Positions 24,607 to 32,078 of a stretch of 32,894 nucleotides of DNA are shown here, in pieces. Origin of the DNA: Acidobacteriaceae bacterium (GTDB lineage: Bacteria > Acidobacteriota > Terriglobia > Terriglobales > Acidobacteriaceae). The DNA lies in contig DAIDGZ010000095.1 in NCBI GenBank assembly GCA_027452125.1, positions 1 to 32,894 on the forward strand, written 5' to 3'. The notes beneath the pieces were generated by a model. It did no database searches. It had not been told where the DNA came from and saw only the letters and a list, made by a program, of their open reading frames with translations. The first letter of the stretch is position 1. Each line of letters opens with the position of its first letter. A program made the position numbers and the translations under genes.

Positions 24607-25395
24607 ATGAACAGGATTACGCGCAGTTTGCAAACCGTACTTGTTGCCGGTGCGTTTGGCGCATGCCTCCTCTGCCTATCCCAACCGGCTCTGGCCGGAG
24701 GCGCACAGACGCAGGCGGAGAATACCGCTGCCCAGAAGGTAGCGTCTCGGCTTGGCGGGAAGCAGTATAAGAACGTCAAGGTCAGTGTAGAGAACGGCAT
24801 TGCCACTCTTGGCGGTACGGTCGATCTTTACGAGTACAAGGCTGACGCGGAAAAGCGTGCCGACCACACCAAGGGCATCACGGCAGTACGCAATCAGATC
24901 GAGGTGGCTGGCCCGTCAGTGGCCGACAACGAACTGCGTGCCAAGCTGGCCGAAGAACTTACCTACGATCGCGTTGGTTTCGGACACGTATTTGATGCGC
25001 TTACGGTTGCTGTCCACGATGGAGTTGTGACTGTGGGCGGTCACTCACATAACTACTTTGACCGTGACTCCGCACTAGCGCTCGTATCCACCACACCCGG
25101 CGTCAAAGACGTTATCGACGACATTCAGGTTGATCCCGTCTCAACCATGGACGAGCAGATTCGCTTTGCTGTTGCGCGCGCTGTTTACGGTTATCCCACG
25201 CTCAACAAGTATGCGCTCAACCCGGCAAAGCCGATTCGTATCTCCGTGCAGAATGGCCACGTCACGCTCTACGGGGTGGTTGACTCCAAGGCAGACAGCG
25301 ACACAGCGTATCTCCGCGCTGACAGCGTTCCCGGCGTCTTTAGCGTGAAGAACGAATTGCAGATCGCCAACCAGCCCGCAGGGCAGGAAAAGTAA
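24607..25395 (+). CDS. Secreted triple-BON-domain protein
   Basis: Exported protein of 262 aa. The ATG at 24607 has a near-perfect AAGGAGG eight to nine bases upstream and gives a classical signal peptide (cleavage near ALA, residue 30); a longer frame from 24520 would hide it. Three BON repeats follow (about 40-100, 105-175, 185-250), each with the VSVENGIATLGGTV-like core: VSVENG, VAVHDG and ISVQNG. BON domains bind phospholipid or other envelope surfaces, and OsmY-like members act as periplasmic stress chaperones. It follows tamB by 163 bases with its own probable promoter, and a hairpin closes the gene. A role in envelope maintenance with the upstream operon is plausible but inferred. Confidence 0.9.
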   Translation: MNRITRSLQTVLVAGAFGACLLCLSQPALAGGAQTQAENTAAQKVASRLGGKQYKNVKVSVENGIATLGGTVDLYEYKADAEKRADHTKGITAVRNQIEVAGPSVADNELRAKLAEELTYDRVGFGHVFDALTVAVHDGVVTVGGHSHNYFDRDSALALVSTTPGVKDVIDDIQVDPVSTMDEQIRFAVARAVYGYPTLNKYALNPAKPIRISVQNGHVTLYGVVDSKADSDTAYLRADSVPGVFSVKNELQIANQPAGQEK

Positions 25396-25417
25396 ACACT
25401 CAAGCGACAGATCTTAT

Positions 25418-25448
25418 GCAGAACAGGCCCAGTACGGGCCTGTTCTGC
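25418..25448 (+). terminator. Strong hairpin after the BON gene
   Basis: Perfect 13-bp stem (25418-25430 and 25436-25448) with loop AGTAC, 22 bases past the stop. No U-tract follows on either strand, so termination efficiency is uncertain; it may protect the mRNA 3' end. Confidence 0.6.
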
Positions 25449-25487
25449 TGATCCGCGCACCGCTTGACCAGTTATCCTGATCTTGTC

Positions 25488-26312
25488 ATGTCCAATCTTC
25501 GCGACTTCTCTGGTAAGTGGGCACTCGTCACCGGGGCCAGTGCAGGCATTGGTGCTGAACTCGCGCGCCAACTGGCTGCCTGCGGCGCCAAACTCATCCT
25601 CACTGCGCGCCGTGTGGATCGTCTGGAGGCTCTGGCTGCGGAACTGACAGCCAGTGGCGCAGAGGTACGCGTGGTTGCAGCCGATCTCAACGATCACGCC
25701 GCCCCGCAGCAGATTTATGACGCGACCGAAGGTGCCGGTATTCCTGTGGAGATCCTCGTCAACAATGCAGGCCTGGGGCAGTTCGGCAGCTTTCATCGTT
25801 GCGCGCTCGAGCAGGAACTGAGCCAGGTGCGCGTCAACTGCGAGGCTGTAGTCCATCTCTCGCGGCTCTTTGTTCCCCGGATGGTGGAGCGCCGACGCGG
25901 GTGGGTGCTCGTTGTGGCCTCTACGGCCAGCTTTCAGCCCATTCCGTATCTTTCCACATATGCGGCGACTAAAGTCTTTGATCGCTTCTTTGCTCAAGGG
26001 CTTGCCGCGGAGGTTGCACCCTTCGGCATCAAGGTCACGGCGCTTTGCCCTGGCCCTACGGAGAGCGAGTTTTTTGAGGTTGCTGGCGCCAGTGTCTTCC
26101 GCGCACGCGGCGTTCAGGCGACAGACGATGTGGTGCGTCAGGCGCTCGCCGCTCTGGCTCTGGGCAAGCTCACAATCCTGCCCGGCGCTTCCGGGCGCAT
26201 TACGTCATTTCTGGTGCGCTTTCTGCCCGTTGGCCTGATTACATATTTTGTGGCCAGAGCCGCCCGGCCCTATGCAGAACGCAGCGGCGCAGACTCCAGC
26301 AATTCCCGCTAG
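25488..26312 (+). CDS. Short-chain dehydrogenase/reductase (SDR)
   Basis: Classical SDR oxidoreductase of 274 aa, NAD(P)-dependent. The Rossmann glycine motif TGASAGIG is at residues 15-22, NNAG at 92-95, and the catalytic set S145, Y158-x3-K162 (YAATK) is complete. TARRVDRLEALAAEL, with Arg after the second strand, suggests NADPH preference. The start at 25488 (MSNLRDF) leaves a normal N-terminus; a TTG at 25464 would add eight residues. The C-terminus (about 230-265) contains a hydrophobic stretch, ITSFLVRFLPVGLITYFVARAA, which may associate with membrane, as in DltE/YqjQ-like SDRs. The substrate is unknown. The gene converges on the acyltransferase gene, with a shared terminator between. 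Confidence 0.88.
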   Translation: MSNLRDFSGKWALVTGASAGIGAELARQLAACGAKLILTARRVDRLEALAAELTASGAEVRVVAADLNDHAAPQQIYDATEGAGIPVEILVNNAGLGQFGSFHRCALEQELSQVRVNCEAVVHLSRLFVPRMVERRRGWVLVVASTASFQPIPYLSTYAATKVFDRFFAQGLAAEVAPFGIKVTALCPGPTESEFFEVAGASVFRARGVQATDDVVRQALAALALGKLTILPGASGRITSFLVRFLPVGLITYFVARAARPYAERSGADSSNSR

Positions 26313-26324
26313 TCTGCAAACAGA

Positions 26325-26348
26325 AAAGGCCCCGTTTGGAGCCTTTTC
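26325..26348. terminator. Bidirectional terminator between SDR and acyltransferase genes
   Basis: Arms AAAAGGC (26325-26331) and GCCTTTT (26342-26348), with a mismatch and two inner pairs. A- and T-runs on both sides fit termination of both convergent genes. Confidence 0.75.
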
Positions 26349-26370
26349 ATTGATCTGCTGAGTAGCTGCC

Positions 26371-27411
26371 TTAGAAGTATTTCTTCAGCTTCAGAATCTG
26401 TCGCTCGAAGCCATACCACAGCACCGTGGCCACCACGGTGGACATGGCTAGCCGGAAGCCGACTACGGCCAGGTTTCCAGCAGTTCCATACGCGTTCATC
26501 CGCGCGTCAAACCAGCCGAAGAAGATAAAGACTGAAATGTGCGTCATGTAGAGCCCGTAGCTTATGCGCCCATAGTAAGCCAGCGGGCCGCGCCGCAGCA
26601 CCGCGCAGAGCGGGTTTCTGGCGCCGGTTGTGACAATCAGCGTCAGGATGATTCCGGTGAATCCCACGGCTAATGCAGAGTCCAGCATGGCTCCCGGGAC
26701 CAGTTGCGTTGTACCCAAGCCGAGTACTGTGCCACCGAGCCCAAGTGCCAGCCATACTCTGCGGCTCCAGCGCAGTGTGTACATGCCCAGCGCCAGGAGA
26801 CTGCCCCATGCTAGTCCGTCCAAGTGGATCAGCGTAAAGGTAGGCGTCATCCAGTGCAGGTTGGCATGGCGCAGCACAGGTGAAGCCACCAGAGCTACTG
26901 CCAGCAGAGTAGCTAGTATCCAGGGGCGGCGCAACCGGTGCACTACTGGCGCCCACACAAAGTAGTACTGCTCTTCGATGGCCACGGCCCATGTGGGGCC
27001 GATGGCTGGCGGCAGCGTCAAGTGAAACAGGTTTTGCGCAAAGAAGATATAGGCCAGCCAGGGTGCTGTCTTTACCGCCTCCCACACGGGCGGACCAATG
27101 AACCAGGGTGCGTTCAGATAGACCACGATCAGCACCAGTGCATACACCGGCCAGATGCGCAGCGCGCGCCGGGCGTGGAAGTTGTGCATCGCCCGCGGCT
27201 GGTCGCGCGTCCCCAGCAGGATGGCGGTGATCAGAAAGCCGCTCAAGATGAAGAAGAGAATTACACCGGACCAGCCCCACAGGCTGGCCCCGTAAAGCCA
27301 TGTGCCCTGAAGCCGCGGATGGCAGTGATACAGCACCACCCATAGAATGGCCAGTCCGCGCACGCCGTCGAGTTCTGGTAGATAGTTGGGAAGCCACGTA
27401 GGACGTTGCAT
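26371..27411 (-). CDS. Acyltransferase-3 family membrane protein
   Basis: Integral membrane O-acyltransferase of 346 aa, OafA/OatA-like without the extracellular SGNH domain. The N-terminus has the family signature LDGVRGLAILWVVLYH, with D15, R18 and the presumed catalytic His29, and a following RRALRIWPVYALVLIVVYL segment typical of the second conserved block. About ten hydrophobic segments are visible. Such enzymes acetylate or acylate sugars in lipopolysaccharide, exopolysaccharide, peptidoglycan or secondary metabolites; no sugar pathway gene is adjacent, so the acceptor is unknown. The ATG at 27411 has no strong ribosome site that I could resolve. It reads away from proC, behind that gene's terminator. 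Confidence 0.9.
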   Translation of the reverse strand: MQRPTWLPNYLPELDGVRGLAILWVVLYHCHPRLQGTWLYGASLWGWSGVILFFILSGFLITAILLGTRDQPRAMHNFHARRALRIWPVYALVLIVVYLNAPWFIGPPVWEAVKTAPWLAYIFFAQNLFHLTLPPAIGPTWAVAIEEQYYFVWAPVVHRLRRPWILATLLAVALVASPVLRHANLHWMTPTFTLIHLDGLAWGSLLALGMYTLRWSRRVWLALGLGGTVLGLGTTQLVPGAMLDSALAVGFTGIILTLIVTTGARNPLCAVLRRGPLAYYGRISYGLYMTHISVFIFFGWFDARMNAYGTAGNLAVVGFRLAMSTVVATVLWYGFERQILKLKKYF

Positions 27412-27502
27412 AGGCAGGTTGCTGTGCGTACTCTCCCGTAAAACTGCTTCAACCAGCCTCTGTCACAACCCGTCCTCAATGCAAGTGGAAAGGAGCAAAA
27501 AC

Positions 27503-27547
27503 AGAAGGCGCGCCCGGGTGTCGCCAACACACCCGCACGCGCCTTCT
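27503..27547 (-). terminator. Intrinsic terminator of proC
   Basis: Outer 10-bp arms (27503-27512, 27538-27547) and an inner CGGGTGT/ACACCCG stem. On the minus strand it is followed by GTTTTTGC. It lies 30 bases past the proC stop. Confidence 0.88.
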
Positions 27548-27576
27548 TTATGATCCATGCTTGCCGTTTTTCGCTA

Positions 27577-28431
27577 CTATCCCGCTGCCAACTGCTTGGC
27601 GCGTTCCGTAGCGCGCATGACTGCCTTGATCAGTGTGACGCGCAGGCCGCCCTCTTCCAGTTCCAGGATGCCGTCGATGGTGCATCCTGCCGGGGTGGTC
27701 ACGGCGTCCTTAAGCAGTGCTGGATGGTAGCCCGTTTCCAGTACCATCTTTGACGCGCCAAAGGCAGTCTGTGCGGCCAGTTGCGTGGCTACGTCACGGG
27801 GTAGACCCACCTTTACGCCGGCCTCTGCCAACGCTTCAATGATGATGTAAATGTACGCCGGTCCGGAGCCGGAGAGCCCGGTTACCGCATCCATGTGTTT
27901 TTCGTCCACTACCACGGTGCGGCCTACGGTCTCGAACATCCGCTCCGCCAGTTCCATTTGAGCGGCAGAGACAAACCGACCGCGGCATAGAGCGGTGACG
28001 CCCGCGCCCAGAGCTGAGGGCGTATTGGGCATGGCCCGTACCACGGCGACCTCCATCCCCGCGGCCTCTTCAATGGCCGTGGTCTTCACCGACGCGGCGA
28101 AGGATACCAGCATCTTCTCTTTGCTCAGGGCAGGCTGGATCTGCTTCATCAGGTCCGGCACCTGAAATGGCTTCACGCCGATCAGGATGAGGTCGGCCTG
28201 GCGAGCTGCCTCCAGGTTGTCGATGCCTACATCCACGCCCCACTGGGTGCTTAGCGCGACGGCCCGCTCGGCATGCGCCACAGTAGCGTGTATCTGGGCG
28301 GGGGCAAACAGGTTTTGCTTCAAAAACGCCTGCAGCAGGATGCCACCCATTTTGCCTGCACCAAGCACAGCCACCCGCACGTGCGGCAACTGCGCGGGTA
28401 CTTCCACCGGTTCGACGGCGATCTCCGTCAT
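27577..28431 (-). CDS. proC: Pyrroline-5-carboxylate reductase
   Basis: Last enzyme of proline synthesis (284 aa), reducing 1-pyrroline-5-carboxylate with NAD(P)H in the cytoplasm. The Rossmann motif VLGAGKMG is at residues 22-29, after an N-terminal extension of about 15 residues that is absent from short ProC proteins. VRAMPNTPSALGAGVTALC and the C-terminal signature block DAVTGLSGSGPAYIYIIIEAL, plus DAVTTPAGCTIDGILELE, are all well preserved. The ATG at 28431 has GAGGGA close upstream. The gene ends at a strong terminator and lies 184 bases beyond the 28616 gene stop, so it appears monocistronic. No other proline genes are in the window. Confidence 0.96.
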   Translation of the reverse strand: MTEIAVEPVEVPAQLPHVRVAVLGAGKMGGILLQAFLKQNLFAPAQIHATVAHAERAVALSTQWGVDVGIDNLEAARQADLILIGVKPFQVPDLMKQIQPALSKEKMLVSFAASVKTTAIEEAAGMEVAVVRAMPNTPSALGAGVTALCRGRFVSAAQMELAERMFETVGRTVVVDEKHMDAVTGLSGSGPAYIYIIIEALAEAGVKVGLPRDVATQLAAQTAFGASKMVLETGYHPALLKDAVTTPAGCTIDGILELEEGGLRVTLIKAVMRATERAKQLAAG

Positions 28432-28548
28432 ATTCCCTCTTTTTCGTTGGCTTGGGATGAAATTTACGACCTTTTATAAGAATACGCGCACCATGCGGGG
28501 GAGGCTATCCGTACGGATTACTCAGGAGAGGTTTACACCGCAAAAGAA

Positions 28549-28582
28549 ACGCCCCGGATCTCACTTTTGAGAGCCAGGGCGT
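28549..28582 (-). terminator. Intrinsic terminator after the 28616-29773 gene
   Basis: Arms ACGCCC/GGGCGT (28549-28554, 28577-28582) with an inner CTCA/TGAG helix. On the minus strand the stem runs into TTTCTTTTG, 33 bases past the stop. Confidence 0.82.
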
Positions 28583-28615
28583 CTGCATCGCTGCTCGGAA
28601 TGTCGTCCGATCTGC

Positions 28616-29773
28616 TTACTGCGGCTTACTCAGCAGTGCTTCCTTGGCCAGATACTCCTTCAGCGCCTGGTCCATGTTGCTCACGCGGTCGCTTGGCGCC
28701 CAGGCACCATTCCACACGATGTATCCTCCGGGCATGATCAGGAGCTTGATCCCGCTGGCCACGGCATCGGAAGCGGTCATGATCCACGCGTTGTACTCGT
28801 GGATATACAACGGCGCGTCGGCATTGCCAGCCATCGGGCTGCGCACGTCTTCCACGTGCTGGCCCATGTGCAGAATCGCCAGCAATTGCGCCTGGCCCTC
28901 GAGCCTGTCGAGGTTGAAGACGCAGTTGTACATCACTCCATCCGGCGACTCGTTCTTGTTTTGCCCTGCGTCTTTCGGTTCCTCATTCGTTGCCGCGTAG
29001 ATAATGCTTACGCCGTTGTGCTCGCCGCGCTTACCGAAGGCATCCACATCCTTTTCAGCCTGAGTACCGGCTGGGCTGCCAGCCAGCCGGGCGATCGACT
29101 TGCGTGCCGCATCCAGCGGGTCATAGAGTTCACCGGTTCCCTTGAACGTAGTGGTCTCGCCGCTACTGAGTGCATCTGCCTTCGAGTAGTCAATATCCTT
29201 GGCGGTCACATCGGTCACGGATTGGAGCACCAGCCGAGCCGGGTAGGCATTCATGTTGCCAAAGCCGCCCAGCCCGATGATCTTGCCTGTCGCATCGCGT
29301 TTGATGGCTGCATCCGCTACGCCATCCAGCCGCCCCACCAGCGTCGCTGTTACCTCAGAGCGTACGCAGCCCAGGCACATTCCCGAACCCTTGTGGTGGG
29401 TCTGCGCCAGCGCCGAGTCAAACTGCTTGAAAGCCTTGTCCTTTTCGAGCTTTACCGGCGTGCGGGTTGTGGCGGCGAATGTCCCGCTGAAATTCTTAGC
29501 AGGCTGCAACTCCAGCACCGCATCCGGGCCCGCCTTGGCTTTTGATCCAGCCGGATAGTCCAGCCAGATGCCGTCTACGGGTTGTCCGCAGTCTTCACCG
29601 CGCAGGATGAACTGGTCAAATCCGGCCCGCACGGTGGCCTTGATCCGCACCATCTTTCCATCGAATGACTTGGGATTCTTCAGCACGGCGCATACCGTCG
29701 TATCCACCACCTGCGCCTGCGCACCGATTGCGCACGCGCACAAGAACATTGCCAGAATGATCAAACGCTTCAT
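28616..29773 (-). CDS. Unrecognised secreted protein with CLGC motif
   Basis: Exported protein of 385 aa with a clear signal peptide (MKRLIILAMFLCACAIGAQA, cleavage near residue 20). I recognise no named family. The N-terminal part (about 25-100) has an OB-like pattern seen in several secreted acidobacterial proteins: CAVLKNPKSFDGKMVRIKATV, then a CGQPVDGIWLDY strand. G-x-C-L-G-C near residue 132 is a possible metal or thiol site. A second half with FNLDRLEGQAQLLAILHMGQHVED and LYIHEYNAWIMTASDAVASGI may be a separate domain. The leader carries a strong hairpin ahead of the ribosome site, and a good terminator follows, so it is a single transcription unit. It diverges from the DUF885 peptidase gene. 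Function is not assigned. Confidence 0.75.
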   Translation of the reverse strand: MKRLIILAMFLCACAIGAQAQVVDTTVCAVLKNPKSFDGKMVRIKATVRAGFDQFILRGEDCGQPVDGIWLDYPAGSKAKAGPDAVLELQPAKNFSGTFAATTRTPVKLEKDKAFKQFDSALAQTHHKGSGMCLGCVRSEVTATLVGRLDGVADAAIKRDATGKIIGLGGFGNMNAYPARLVLQSVTDVTAKDIDYSKADALSSGETTTFKGTGELYDPLDAARKSIARLAGSPAGTQAEKDVDAFGKRGEHNGVSIIYAATNEEPKDAGQNKNESPDGVMYNCVFNLDRLEGQAQLLAILHMGQHVEDVRSPMAGNADAPLYIHEYNAWIMTASDAVASGIKLLIMPGGYIVWNGAWAPSDRVSNMDQALKEYLAKEALLSKPQ

Positions 29774-29785
29774 ATAAAACCTCTT

Positions 29786-29812
29786 CAGCCGCCGCGCTCA
29801 ACGCGGAGGCTG
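29786..29812 (-). promoter_or_regulatory. Leader hairpin before the secreted unknown gene
   Basis: Ten base pairs in two blocks of five with one mismatch: arms CAGCC-g-CCGCG (29786-29796) and CGCGG-a-GGCTG (29802-29812), five-base loop. On the minus strand it ends just ahead of GAAGAGG and the ATG at 29773, so it may affect ribosome access. Confidence 0.45.
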
Positions 29813-29991
29813 CAAATTGATACGGCTCAACGATTCCTTTGAGGAACGGATAAGGATACCACGCATCCTGCTGCCGCCTCCCATGCATTGTCAGCCGGAT
29901 CCTAAGTGCCTCATCGCCTCGTTCCCTTGTGCCCTGTTTCTCGCGCTAGACTCGATACAGGCGCGATGCTTCGCGTTGAGGAACTACTCCG

Positions 29992-31818
29992 GTGCAAAGA
30001 ATCCCCCTGTCTGTTGTTGCAGCTGCGTTGTTCTCCGCGCTGCTGGCCGTGCCTTCCTACGCCGCCAAGGTGCAGCATCTACCGCTGGCGACCGGTCCAG
30101 AGCAGCCCATGTCTCTGGCCGACAGGCGCGCCGCACTCAACGCTGTTTTCAAGGACTACTGGCAGGACTACCTCAAGACCAATCCCGAGTTTGCCTCGAC
30201 CATCGGCGACAAGCGCTACAACGACCAGATCACCGACTACTCCGTAAGCGCCTTCAATAACTGGCTGGCGCGCGAGCAGGACTACCTGATGCGTCTGGCT
30301 GCGATTGATCCCGCCGGTTTTACCGACCAGGAGAAGCTGAGCCAGAATCTGCTGGAGCAGCAGTTCGTGGACGATGAGGAGGCCAGCGAGTTCAAGGAGT
30401 GGGAGATGCCAGTCACCCAGCTGGGCGGCGTGCAGACCACGTATCTCGATCTGGCGCCGCAGCTCAACTTTGCCACAGTGAAGGACTACGATGACTGGAT
30501 TGCCCGGCTGCACGCCATTCCGCACGCCTTCGACCAGGTGACGAATAACATGGCGCTGGGCATGCAGGACCAGCGCACGCCTCCGCGCCTGCTGATGGAG
30601 GAAGTGCTTAAGCAGGTGCAGGGCATCGCCGCAGAGAAGCCGGAGGACTCTCCTCTGGCTCTGCCGCTCAAGCAGTTTCCAGCGTCCGTTTCTGCGGCTG
30701 AGCAGCAGCGCATCAAAACCGAGATGCTGGCAGTGATTGCCAAGCAGGTGTTGCCGGCCTACCAGCGCTTCGGCATGTTCCTGGAGCGCAGCTATATTCC
30801 TGCCTGTCGCACGGCGGTAGGCATCAATGCGTTATCAGATGGAGCAGGGTACTACCAACTTCTGGTGCGCCGCTATACGACGACGAAGCTTACGCCCGCG
30901 CAGATTCACCAGATGGGTCTGGACGAAGTGAAGAAGGACGAGGCGCAGATGCTGGTGATTGCTCAGCGGCTTGGCTTCAAGGATCTGGCTACCTTCCGCG
31001 CCAGCCTGCAGACCAACCCCAAGCTGCACGTGGAAACGGCAGATCAGATGCTCAATCTTTTTCGCAGCTATCTGACGCCCATGGAGGCCAAGCTGCCGGA
31101 GCTGTTTGGCCGACTGCCCAAAGCGAAGTTTGAAGTATTACCTGTGCCAACATACATGGCAGCCACTGCGCCGCCTGCCTTCTACGAGCAGGGCTCGCCA
31201 GATGGCAGCCGGCCGGGACGTCTGTTCATCAACACCTACAAGCCAGCCGCGCAGAATACAGCGCCGCTGGAGGCCATCGCCTATCACGAGGGCGTCCCCG
31301 GGCATCATCTGCAGATCTCGATTGCGCAGGAGCTTACCGATATTCCAGAGTTCAGAAAGTATGCGCAATACACTGCTTTTATTGAAGGCTGGGGACTCTA
31401 CGCCGAGCAGTTGGGAAAGGATGTGGGCTTCTACAAGGATCCTTACTCTGACTACGGCCGGCTGGAGAGCGACCTGTGGCGGGCGGTGCGGTTGGTAGTG
31501 GATACAGGCCTGCACTCCGAGGGGTGGACACGCGAGCAGGCCGTGGCTTACTGCAAGGCTCATTCGGCAATGAGCGACGTGATGATCAACTCTGAGGTGA
31601 ACCGGTATATTGCTGATCCCGGGCAGGCGCTTGCCTACAAGGTGGGCCAATTGAAGATTCTTGAACTGCGAGCTCGCGCACAGAAGGAACTGGGCAGCCA
31701 GTTCAGCATGAAGGCATTTCATGACGAGGTGCTAGACTCCGGCGCCCTGCCGCTGGACGTGCTTGAGACACGCTTAAATGCCTGGATTGCAGCGCAAAAG
31801 CAGGGAAAGAAGGAATAG
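29992..31818 (+). CDS. Secreted DUF885 family metallopeptidase-like protein
   Basis: Exported protein of 608 aa. The GTG start at 29992 has GAGGA upstream and gives a signal peptide ending near PSYA-A. The zinc-site motif is H432-E433-GVPG-H438-H439, with a downstream glutamate in the E465-GWGLYAEQL segment; this pattern is characteristic of DUF885 proteins, which resemble M32-like carboxypeptidases with an HExxxGH arrangement. The N-terminal half is helical with a LNAVFKDYWQDYLKTNPEFAS opening typical of the family. The expected action is cleavage of peptides in the periplasm, but the substrate is not established. The gene is divergent from the secreted unknown at 28616-29773, sharing a 218-base intergenic region in which I could not assign a promoter. 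Confidence 0.9.
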   Translation: MQRIPLSVVAAALFSALLAVPSYAAKVQHLPLATGPEQPMSLADRRAALNAVFKDYWQDYLKTNPEFASTIGDKRYNDQITDYSVSAFNNWLAREQDYLMRLAAIDPAGFTDQEKLSQNLLEQQFVDDEEASEFKEWEMPVTQLGGVQTTYLDLAPQLNFATVKDYDDWIARLHAIPHAFDQVTNNMALGMQDQRTPPRLLMEEVLKQVQGIAAEKPEDSPLALPLKQFPASVSAAEQQRIKTEMLAVIAKQVLPAYQRFGMFLERSYIPACRTAVGINALSDGAGYYQLLVRRYTTTKLTPAQIHQMGLDEVKKDEAQMLVIAQRLGFKDLATFRASLQTNPKLHVETADQMLNLFRSYLTPMEAKLPELFGRLPKAKFEVLPVPTYMAATAPPAFYEQGSPDGSRPGRLFINTYKPAAQNTAPLEAIAYHEGVPGHHLQISIAQELTDIPEFRKYAQYTAFIEGWGLYAEQLGKDVGFYKDPYSDYGRLESDLWRAVRLVVDTGLHSEGWTREQAVAYCKAHSAMSDVMINSEVNRYIADPGQALAYKVGQLKILELRARAQKELGSQFSMKAFHDEVLDSGALPLDVLETRLNAWIAAQKQGKKE

Positions 31819-31883
31819 GGAATAAGAGCCAGGTGATTTGATGCTTAATCTTTGTGTACCGCGTCTCCCCGGAGGTGACACAG

Positions 31884-31903
31884 GGACGGAGATTGTTTCG
31901 TCC
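31884..31903 (+). terminator. Weak hairpin after the DUF885 gene
   Basis: Seven-pair stem with one G-U (31884-31890 and 31897-31903), six-base loop, 65 bases past the stop. No U-tract follows. It could be a weak or Rho-assisted end. Confidence 0.3.
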
Positions 31904-32000
31904 GATGAAGCAAGTCATCTGCGGACGCGCATGACTTGGAGTGGTGCGGCCATCTCAGACGCTCGAGCATCCGCTGGCGCCGGAGAATTGGACTTAAGCC

Positions 32001-32036
32001 AGCGAATCTGAGGGGACTTCGCCGATCAGATTCGCT
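32001..32036 (-). terminator. Long hairpin downstream of the right-edge gene
   Basis: Perfect 11-bp stem AGCGAATCTGA/TCAGATTCGCT (32001-32011, 32026-32036), extendable by one pair, 14-base loop. It lies 42 bases past the stop of the minus-strand gene. No U-tract follows, so it is a possible transcript end rather than a textbook terminator. Confidence 0.5.
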
Positions 32037-32078
32037 GCATCGACTCGACACCAGACTGCTTTACAGAGACTGCGGACT

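Noticed and set aside
25269-25997. 242-codon minus-strand frame across the BON/SDR junction
   Set aside because: Covers a terminator-like hairpin and the antisense of two firmly identified genes; no domain seen.
26507-27397. 296-codon frame on the same strand as the acyltransferase, other frame
   Set aside because: Composition is Arg/Ala/Ser-rich with no membrane pattern, while the acyltransferase frame carries the expected motifs and helices.
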